Shown: piece by piece, positions 55,594-64,000 of the stretch
How positions within the stretch are numbered: the stretch's first letter is position 1
How the letters are laid out: each line of letters opens with the position of its first letter
DNA from: Diaporthe sp. PMI_573
Taxonomy: Eukaryota > Ascomycota > Sordariomycetes > Diaporthales > Diaporthaceae
DNA: 64,000 nucleotides
NCBI GenBank assembly: GCA_021399435.1
Contig: JAJTUP010000001.1
Location: forward strand, 3,410,001-3,474,000
Reading direction: 5' to 3'
Made by a program: the position numbers and the translations under genes
Notes under the pieces: model-generated
Seen by the model: only the letters and a program-made list of their open reading frames with translations
Databases searched by the model: none
What the model was told of the DNA's origin: nothing

Positions 55594-56414
55594 ATGCCTT
55601 CAGAAGCTGGTCACAGACGTAAGTCCTGCCCCAAACCCTCCGGTCGCCCCGGCAGATCGCACCCGTCGCCCTGCCGATGGCCTGACCAACACGGCTGTCT
55701 CGCGACTACTCCATCCGGAAATGCGATAGCTGACTTCTTGCGACTCTAGTTTACGTGAAGTAAGTTGCATCGACGCGCGATTGTTTGCTCTCTCTCTCCC
55801 ACTCGGTCTTGGACCAAACGCAAAATGTGGGGCTTGGAATGGAATTGAAGACAGCCGCGGTCTGGAAGAGCTTGGAACTGCGAGGAGGACGATATTACGC
55901 GGCGACGATCTGCTCGAGCAAGCCCACGATGCGCCACGAATAAGGAACGATTCACAATTGATCGAGGACAGCGGAACTGACAGTGGTGGAATCACAGGGG
56001 TCGTCACCTTTCCTACCAGCGTAACCGCCACACAACGCACCCCAAGACCAGTCTGATCAAGATCGAGGGTGTTGACGACACCAACGCTGCCAAGTATGTC
56101 TTCCAAGCCGAGCATCCACTCGCTAGCCGGAGCTGACGGATGATACAGCTTCTACCTTGGCAAGAAGGTCGCCTACGTCTACAAGGCCCAGAAGGAGATC
56201 CGCGGATCCAAGCTCCGCGTCATCTGGGGCAAGGTTACCCGCCCCCACGGTACATACAACCCCAGGACTACGATGCCCTTGCGGCCCCCGGTGCGCAGGC
56301 TAACTTTGCAAACCAGGAAACTCCGGTGTCGTTCGCGCCAAGTTCACCCACCCTCTCCCCTCCCGATCTTTCGGTGCCTCGGTTCGCATCATGCTCTACC
56401 CTTCTGCGATATAA
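55594..56414 (+). CDS. rpl33: 60S ribosomal protein eL33 (L33/L35Ae)
   Basis: Component of the large cytosolic ribosomal subunit. Five exons, 55594-55618, 55750-55759, 55998-56093, 56149-56249 and 56317-56414, give 109 aa, the normal size. Introns are 131, 238, 55 and 67 bp. Exon 2 is only 10 nt (TTTACGTGAA) and restores [23 protein letters not shown]. The rest follows the family closely: [58 protein letters not shown] and the C-terminal [14 protein letters not shown]. Start ATG 55594 (MPSEAGHR) follows a good Kozak context (AAGATG). Many introns near the 5' end are typical for fungal ribosomal-protein genes. Intact. Confidence 0.95.
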
Positions 56415-59400
56415 GGGACGGTTTAACGGACGGAGTTTGAGCGGAAATGGTTTCGATTGGCTGCATCACGGTCTGGCAGGGTTGATTTAACGCCCTGCTC
56501 TCTAGCATTCAAGAATCGATTGATGGATTACCGACCACATACAAGTGGATGAAGATTCGCGGTGTTTCGAGTGCTTGGTCCGACACAAGAAAGGCTTCCG
56601 TGAGGACGATAAAAATGGCATAGGACATAGGAGGGACTGGTGGCAAAGCAGAGGAATGCTACATGCCCAAGTGGCTCTTTTCAGCAACTGAAACCAAAGA
56701 ACCGACTCCGCTTCGATACCCAAATTCAACGAGCTTCCATGTGACCGGCCGAGTGTTTTGGGCTTGACGTAATGTATGAAGCCCAATCGTGTACACACGA
56801 CCGATCCAAGCGGGCCAGCGAAATTCAAGTGGAACCGTCCAAAATGATATATGCGGAGGAAGACACGAAGACGCGTGGGGCCTGGCCTAACATGGGCCCT
56901 ATAATAGACATGTCTTGACTTCAAGAGTATGTCCACTGTGCGTAGTAGACAGGCCAAGGTTGGCGCAAGCAACTGCACCCACCATGCTTTGATCATCCGT
57001 CGAACGGCTCCCAAGGGATCTCCCGACACGGGCCGTAAAAATAAGGCACTGGACAACAAACATATCATCAGGCGTACAAGGGCCCTGAGTAAGCAAGCAC
57101 ATATCTGCCGTCGTAAAAGCCAAAGCACATAGACTGAAAGTGGTGGCTGAGCGTGGTCGACGCAGCGCATGAGCCTCGACAGCAGCCTGTTGACGTTCTG
57201 GCAATGTCTGTCCGGTCAGCAAACACAGCATGATACGTCCCAGATGTGTGAGCGGGTTTGTAGAACGGGCTTGCTTATTTACCTGTCCAAGCTGTGCTTG
57301 GTAGGTGTGCCCTTGTTATATGTTAGTCAACAGGTATGCCATCTTTGTAAAACAAGAACGCTCGTGCTGGTATCGGCGGGTGATGCCATAGTCCCACCTC
57401 CTCTATAGTCAATAGACCACACAAAACTTCATCTCTATTGACCAGTACACAGCCTCGCTGGATGTCTGATTGTAATAGAAGAATCACTATCGAGTCTACT
57501 GGGCCATCCGGACTTTCCGCTCGTTTGTGGAGTTGTCTCTCATTGGCTTGGCCTGGATCTGAGCAGTACCCTTCCATCCGCCCCTTCCCCAGGCCGGGAA
57601 TATGTGGTGTTTATCATGACTTGCAAAGGAAGCGTCTAGTTCAGAAGGCCAGGTAAAAGAGGTCTTTCTGGCACATGCCATAATCATCTCACCGCCAGTT
57701 CATCAGACTTGTCGCAAGAGCCTGCACGATTCCTCGCATAGATCCTGTCTCCCGCGTCAGTGACTGTGGGGACATATGGTCAATCTTTTCCACACTCGCT
57801 CTGTTCGGTCGATCTCTGGTCCTTGCTCTTTTCAACTTCCTTGTTTTCTTTCCCTCCCTGTGCGCTCTGCACTGTCTTTTATGTGGTCTTTCCACTTGCA
57901 AGCCCTTCAGCCGGGATGGTGTTCCAGCTTGCTACCACGACCAATTCACAAAAAGTGGCAATCAAGTTCCCTTGACGCTTTGTGGAAGCCCTCACACAAA
58001 TCGTGACTACTTGGATGGGACTATTGCAGTTACAGCATCATGTTTCAGTAAAATGAGGACATTCAAAATATTTTAGATGATATGTCTGCATGGCCCTCAC
58101 TATTTCACACTTTGTAAGTCGAAAAGTTCAGTTTCTCTAAGGTGACTGGGCTCTCCAGATGCCCAACAAGTGAACTGATGTCATCGATCTAGTTTCGGTC
58201 TCAAGCTCTTTGACCATATAATATAGAGTGATCTATGAAAGTCGCAATGATGTGAAGTACTCGCTTGTCAAGGCTTCTTTCTCCCTTGGCAAATACACAT
58301 CGACCGGCAGGATATGGAGCACGTCGCTTCTGCGCTGGTGTGGACACACAACTCAGTTAGCACGTGGCCAGGTCAGGGCCCAGTCTGCATAACTGATTCA
58401 TATCTCGCACGAGTTTTGCGAGAACGAGGAAAGAGCATTGCATGTTACTAAACCAATATCATTGGAACCGCGCAGGGAAAACAGGAGCTAGGCATGTGAG
58501 ATAAATCCTTCAAGTCATCAATTGGGAGGTAGGCTTGCAACATGGTGCTCATCAATTGCGTTGTGTGAGGTGTCAATCAATTAATATTTGTGTGAGCTAA
58601 ATTGGCTCCCTGAGGACTACTACATGACCGCGCAAATCCATGTGCCGCCGGCCTGCAACAGCTCTCGACCTTGTCGCCCGTCCTGATTGCCGTCGTGGGA
58701 GGCAAGGTATCATTGATGCAATCCTGTAGCATTAGATTAAATTACATCAGTAACTAGATGAACTGACTTGCATTAGGGACAAGTATTCTGATAGGCATAG
58801 TCTTGTGGTTCGTTCAGTCCAGCCAATCCATATCCTCTCTGTTAAGCACAGATTCCTGCTAAAAGTGATTTCAGTGACTCTTTCATTATGCCGACGAAAT
58901 ACTCAAGTGCGCGTGATCTCAATCCAGATTAATAGCTCTAATAAAAATCCTACACATACGTAGTCCCTGAAGGCCACATTGTACCTAGCCGACTTTGCTT
59001 AGGCCAAGTATCTGCTTTGGACATTCCCTGATGGGAACCAATCGAGAAGAAATGACCGTGGAAGCTCGGTGACAAGGAGCATGTAAGTCAAGAGAGTGAG
59101 AAACTTGGCCGCAGAAGACTGTATTTCCAAACCTTGAAGAATACATGACCGTCACAGACATAGGACTCCTAGGAATAAGAGAACGTAGGAAGACAAGGAA
59201 GGTTCAACCTTGTGGACTTCAATAATGGCAGCAGAGGAGTCACTGCAGATACTTGCGACCTTACATAGTTCGTGGCGTGTGACTTGGAAGGCCGCCATCG
59301 AGGATACTGTTCCGGGGCAGCCTGAAGTCGCTTCAAGATTGAATTCTACCACATTCAAAAGTTTCGCGTGTCGTCCTCATTTCGATGAGAAGCTCATTGA

Positions 59401-62400
59401 AAAATGAGTGCAATGACACTTAGCTGCCCATTCGAAACTCACACGCAGCATAGCCTAGAATGAGTAAAAGATACGAGTTGTCAGGCGCCGAGCCATTGGC
59501 AGGCCGCGAATCCCCCAAGCTAGGAAACATGAGATGAGCTTCACACTTGGCAATCTTCTTTGCATCATGCAGTGCTACTGTATTATCTTGTGCTTTCGCA
59601 CTGAATGAGAATAGTGCGCAGCTGCTGGTGTTGAGCGGCACAATGCTAGTGTTGGCGCCCTCGAAACTGAAGGGTGTAGCTGTCGTACAGCCAAAGAGAT
59701 CCTGCGAGGACACAGGAAAGCCCCTCCCCCTTTCCCTGATGCTTGAGGGTGCCTACAACCTGAAAGCACTTTTGGTCAAGATGTAGTCATGCGCTGCCTC
59801 CGGCCATGGACCCGTACGCCGGCATGAGTGCGACGTTGGAAGCATCGCCCGTCGGCGTCATGGGCAGCCTCGGCTGGCGATGCGGTTCTGGCGAGAGGTG
59901 GCCATGCTGTGCAAGTTAACAAGTCGTGCTCAAACCCCTGGCTTTGTTTGGTGCAAGGAGCGTCATGTCAGGCACCCCCCCTGCCTGTTGGCAAGGGCCG
60001 GCTGTCGATCATCCAGGCACTCGGACCAAAAGCTGGTGGGCCTTCAGCCCAGTGGAGACAGCAGCCATGCGATTCAATGTTCTCCCGGTTCACAGACCCG
60101 CTTCCAATGGAGCGGCGGGAAAGTGTCGTGTCTTCTGTGCCCGGGAGTGGCGTGTTGGGAGACAGAAGCCGGGAGCCCAGCTGGGTTTTTCCTCTTCGTT
60201 GACTGAAGCGCTTTTTCGTTGCAGAGTGCAGAGTGCAGAGTGCAGAGTGGACGGTCATTTTGCAGGAAACAGTGTGTTTCGAAGTCGTCTCGTGCACTTG
60301 ATGCAGTCTGCCGGCCCTTCAGAATGGCGCCGAGCTAAGAATAGGCTAGGTACAGAATCACTTGATATTTCCCGAGCAGAAGGAAAACTCTGATAGAACA
60401 AGACGACCAATCGCTAAGAAACAGTGCCATCATAATTAATCAGGTCCCTCTTGGCCTTACACAGGGGTGACGCAGGGCTTTGGGGCGCAGCGTACAGGGC
60501 TGGCTTTACGGTCCGAGTCCGGACAGCTGTTGCGCTTGAATATTCTTGTTGGAGTTTGACAACGCAGACCTGCAGTACGTGGAATCGAAGCTCGAGATGA
60601 GACGCGCCATGCTGAAATGCCAGGAGATGAGACGAGCATGGAAGCGTGAACGTGTCGAGAAACCGCAATAACCGGTTCATGCCGAAAAAGGCGATCTTCG
60701 ATGTGTTGTCTCAGCATTTCCTGCCTGGCGTATTATTATGACTGTGATATTCATACAACTACACTCACCTGACTGACTGACTGACTGCAAGAGGGGAAGA
60801 GAGGAAGACACGAAAGAGAGTGCCTGCTCCTCAATGCAGGCAGTGCATGGCTAGCGTTGGCGCCAATGCCCACGAGCAGCACAAGTGGTTGAGACGCTTG
60901 TCTTGGTGCTCGTATTTCCTGCGTATAGCTGCGAGCTTGCTGTGTGCATCGACTCGGGTGGTTCTGTGCTACTGGCCACGCAGCTCTCCGTACTGTCATA
61001 CTCGCCTCGTGGTGGGTGCCATTGTTGCCCAACACGAGGAGGATTTACATGTCTACCCTATGGACGCAATGGATGCAGCCACAGGCCTGACCGTTGATGG
61101 TGGTTGCAAGCCTGCTGGGTGAACAGATGCCTGCCGTACTCGGTGCTGGGAGGTATGCCCCGTCAGGGCCAACAAGGCCAACAAGGCCCAGCGTGCAAAT
61201 CAGCAGGCATCTTTCCGACTGATCCGTACGGAATACGTGTCTGTCAGAAGCACTTGGGTACTGCGGGAGCGTGCCATCGGTGTGTTCTGGCCCACAGTCA
61301 GCCGACTCATGCTCGCCAACCTCGGCCGGACAGCCCCTCACCCTGGTCAACCACCGTTTTTCAGGCTCTTCCCGGTCAACTCGGCCTGTCAAAAACCCCA
61401 CGATCCACCATGTAATCCAACCCCGACGTTGTCTTTCCGGCTCGCATGGTCCAGACCAGGGAAATCGTCTACGACACTCGGGAGTGCTGGCACTGCCGGC
61501 AGTCTCGCAGAGATTCCACCATGGTTAAACGCCGAGTTTCAGATGACTCCGGACTGGCGAGACCACAACACTTCAGGGCTCCAGGGCTCCAGGAAGCTTT
61601 TGCAGGGCTGTTTCGAACACAAACAGCACACTCCACAATAAGCGCTCCCGAGATGCATCCCATAGCTTCTAGGCACGGACAGGGCAGTACAGTGGTACTT
61701 GTCTGAGTGGTTCGTGGATCGACGGGGCTTGACGTCAGCTTTGTATCGGGCAACTGCACGGCCAGCCGCCCCTCCGAGTCCCAGAAGGTCCCAGAGATTC
61801 CAGAGATTCCACAGGATCAAGGGGATCCAGAGCTGCATTCCACAATACGTGGATACGTGGATACGTGACTGGCACAGGAGTGCATTTTGGCAGCCAGGCC
61901 TGCCAGGCCTTGGAAGAGGAGAACCTGCCGATCGGGCCATGTTCTGTCCAGCCTATGCTACAGTCCCGCCAGCTAAGATGCTCGTCGTATCGCGCCTGGC
62001 CCTTGGCTAGCGCAGAGTCAAAGCAGGCCCAAGCTACCAAGGCCCAGGAACAGCCGATGAAACTCTGCCCCATTGTCGACTTGGGGGGATTGGACTTGGT
62101 GTAGACTGAGAGGACTGGGAAAAAAACAGATCTAGATACTAGCCATCTCACTACCCGAGTGGTGACGACGGGGGCAGGCGTGGGGTGACCGTCTTGTCTG
62201 CTTGCGGACAGCCACATCGTAAGGTACTGGCCGCGTGGGTAGACCAGATGTAGAGACAGTCAGTCAGGCCGTCTACCCATCTACTTGGCCCCCAGGTACA
62301 GCACACCAGCCGTGAGAGGGCCGCGTCACGCCGCCCCAAGCTGCCCTCCCATCCAATGATGAACGCGAATTGAGACCTGCCAATGAAGTCCATGACCAAG

Positions 62401-63437
62401 ACGGGGGCCGCCAAACCATCAACAGTCACATCATGTCACGGCTGAGTACAAGAATAAAACGTGCGGCTCCCCCGGAACCAAATCGAGGCGTCTGCGTCCT
62501 CGTCGGTCTTGACCCATGACCCGTGTCCGTCTATTGCCTTGCTAATCTATATCTGTATCTATTACCGGGAACCATTTTCCGTCTTTTTCCTTCTCCTCAC
62601 CTCTTTGTTGTTTTTGTTGTGCGCCCACTCCGCAATCGAAAACGACATCGCCACCGCCCGAACGCCGCGGTCCAGGCGAGCAGATCTACGAGCAACAAAG
62701 TCGATACGGTAACTAGACCTACGGACGGGGCGGGCGACGGACAGCAGGCCGTCTTAAATTTAGTCTGAGGACCAAGGCATCTCTTGCATAGAATCTACCA
62801 CGGTACAAGGTGACAAGGCGGAACAAGCAGACAAGGTGAGGGCCTGTTGAGTGGCGACTGTGCGTTCCCTGTCAATGGGGTTGGCGACCGCACCTGCTTC
62901 ACCTGCTGCACCTCTCGGCACTGCACCCAGCCACTTGTGACGAGCCTGCGAGCTTGCATTGCCCTGTGCCGTTTCAACCTCTCTACCGGGACGTGGGCGT
63001 GGACGCGACCCAGGGCTGCCGCCACACACACACACCTACCTTGCGCTGCTACCTACAGTAGTCGCATTCCTGCCGCCCTCCTGGCAATAGTCTGCCTCCT
63101 CCCTTCAAGTGTCCGCCGTCCTCATTTCCGCATCGCACCGCATCGCATCGCATCGCGACTCTACAATTCCCACTTTACCGCCCTTCCTCCTCTTATCTAG
63201 GCCCTCGACACCCCAGTCTTGTCTCCACTTCGGTGCACACGCGCCAGCACCGACAAAGCGCAGTTGTCGATCCACGCGCATCGGATTCTCGTTCTATCTG
63301 CGGGTCCTGTGTCAGTTGGATCCGCTCCAGAACCCTGCCAGACCCATCCAACGCCGCGACGAGCCCCGGTTTCCAAGGTTCCCATCACCGATTGACGTAC
63401 AATTACAGAGGGAACTGTCGGCCCCTGCGAAGTCACC
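56415..63437. other. 7-kb stretch without recognisable genes
   Basis: Many short overlapping frames on both strands, none with family similarity or convincing spliced extension; a 222-codon minus frame at 56502-57170 is Leu/Cys/Arg-rich and looks like chance. AT-rich at 58,000-59,200, mixed beyond. The right end is probably the promoter and 5' UTR of the DUF2406 gene: pyrimidine-rich tracts at 62,555-62,620 and 63,160-63,220, and a possible UTR splice donor GTAACT near 62,709. A GCAGAGT repeat is listed separately. Confidence 0.45.
60221..60248 (+). repeat. Four-copy 7-bp tandem repeat (GCAGAGT)
   Basis: Four exact head-to-tail copies within the long gene-free stretch. Confidence 0.9.
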
Positions 63438-64000
63438 ATGGCGTCGCAGTATAACACCCACCCCTTGCCTGCGCCCCCGGGCCAGCAGCCCAACCACTCT
63501 AATCAGCAGCAACAACCACAAGTCCACTATCAACAGACGCCCTTGCAGCAGACTCACTCCAACACACAGAGGCCGCGCCCCAGATCCAGAGGTTTTAGTC
63601 TTCAGTCGGACAAGTCCCAGAAGAGTGACAGCAAGAAGGAGCATTTGGTCGAGAGCCACACCGAAAAAGAACGCCGCCGACTGCACAGCAAGGCTGATCC
63701 CACTATGGCTATGAACGAGGCGGAGCCTTGTGCGTTCCTGCCACATCTTCCAGAGCGTGTCGAACGGCCATGCTGACGATTCTCCCATCTTAGCTGCTAT
63801 TGCTGCACATGCCCAGAGCAACCTGCAAAGCCTGCGCGGGCTCCAACACAAAGACCACGCTGGAAACATCATAAGTTTGTCACCCCACTCATCCCTCATC
63901 GCGCAAGAACGTGCTGATTGGGTTCATTGCAGCCGACCCTGACCTGTCCAACCCAACGCGATGGCGAGAGGAGCGACCTCTGGACACAATTCGTGCATTC
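63438..64000 (+). CDS. DUF2406 family protein, 5' part, runs off the right edge
   Basis: Exons 63438-63729, 63794-63874 and 63933 onward, beyond the window. Joins restore NEAEP-SAIAAHAQSNLQSLRG and DHAGNII-TDPDLSNPTRWREERP, the conserved core of DUF2406 (yeast YMR295C-like proteins of unknown function). The N-terminus (MASQYNTHPLPAPPGQQ) is Gln/Pro-rich and disordered, followed by a basic Ser/Lys/Glu stretch (SLQSDKSQKSDSKKEH) and then KADPTMAMNEAEP. The first intron uses GTGCGT and the second GTTTGT; the latter donor is less usual, but the join reproduces the family exactly. Kozak context is ACCATGG. At least the C-terminal end is outside the window. Yeast relatives have been linked to bud neck and cell periphery localisation; no enzymatic motif is seen. 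Confidence 0.85.

Noticed and set aside
55760..55997. snoRNA inside eL33 intron 2
   Set aside because: I looked for C/D boxes; no proper RTGATGA...CTGA pair with terminal stem was found.
56502..57170. 222-codon minus-strand frame
   Set aside because: Leu/Cys/Arg/Ser-rich with no domain and a competing opposite frame; likely chance.
60571..60600. Possible tRNA T-arm (GGAATCGAAGC)
   Set aside because: Flanking bases do not form a T-stem or acceptor stem; no tRNA fold.

Overview
The window is nuclear DNA of a filamentous ascomycete, most likely a Sordariomycete. The introns are short (about 50-110 bp, GT...AG). The proteins are clear ascomycete relatives (ammonium permease, MED14, glucose-6-phosphate dehydrogenase, eL33, MPC1), there is a HET-domain relic, and repeats carry C-to-T decay at CpA/CpG as left by repeat-induced point mutation (RIP). 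I cannot name the genus. Exon joins were worked out by hand from frame, splice consensus and family similarity.

0-24 kb: a partial unknown reading frame and a decayed MFS drug-transporter relic at the left edge; a MEP/AMT ammonium permease (minus) with GATA-type sites far upstream; a large septation-type coiled-coil protein (minus); a vesicular-amine-transporter-like MFS protein (plus); an orphan protein (plus); a short-chain dehydrogenase (minus); a small NTF2/SnoaL-fold protein (minus); a small orphan gene with an 8-nt exon (minus); and mitochondrial pyruvate carrier MPC1 (plus).

22-41 kb is an accessory, transposon-rich island. Its core is a complete but decayed chromodomain Gypsy retrotransposon (24265-32208) with two LTRs and a 5-bp target duplication (CTAGT). 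Inside it sits a nested, apparently intact pogo/Fot1-like DNA transposon (TIRs 24622-24659 and 26523-26560, 552-aa DDE transposase on the minus strand). To the right follow an AT-rich relic, a small cysteine-rich or frameshifted membrane protein, a 640-bp minisatellite, a truncated 5S rRNA pseudogene, a single-exon YgeA-type amino-acid racemase (possible bacterial acquisition) and a broken HET incompatibility gene.

42-64 kb is a housekeeping block: a long protein with a C-terminal methyltransferase-like domain (plus), MED14/RGR1 (minus), glucose-6-phosphate dehydrogenase (minus), ribosomal protein eL33 (plus, with a 10-nt exon), a 7-kb stretch without recognisable genes, and the 5' part of a DUF2406 gene running off the right edge.

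The genes form no evident operon or biosynthetic cluster. The most unusual signal is the strand-asymmetric decay of the retrotransposon around an undamaged nested transposon.
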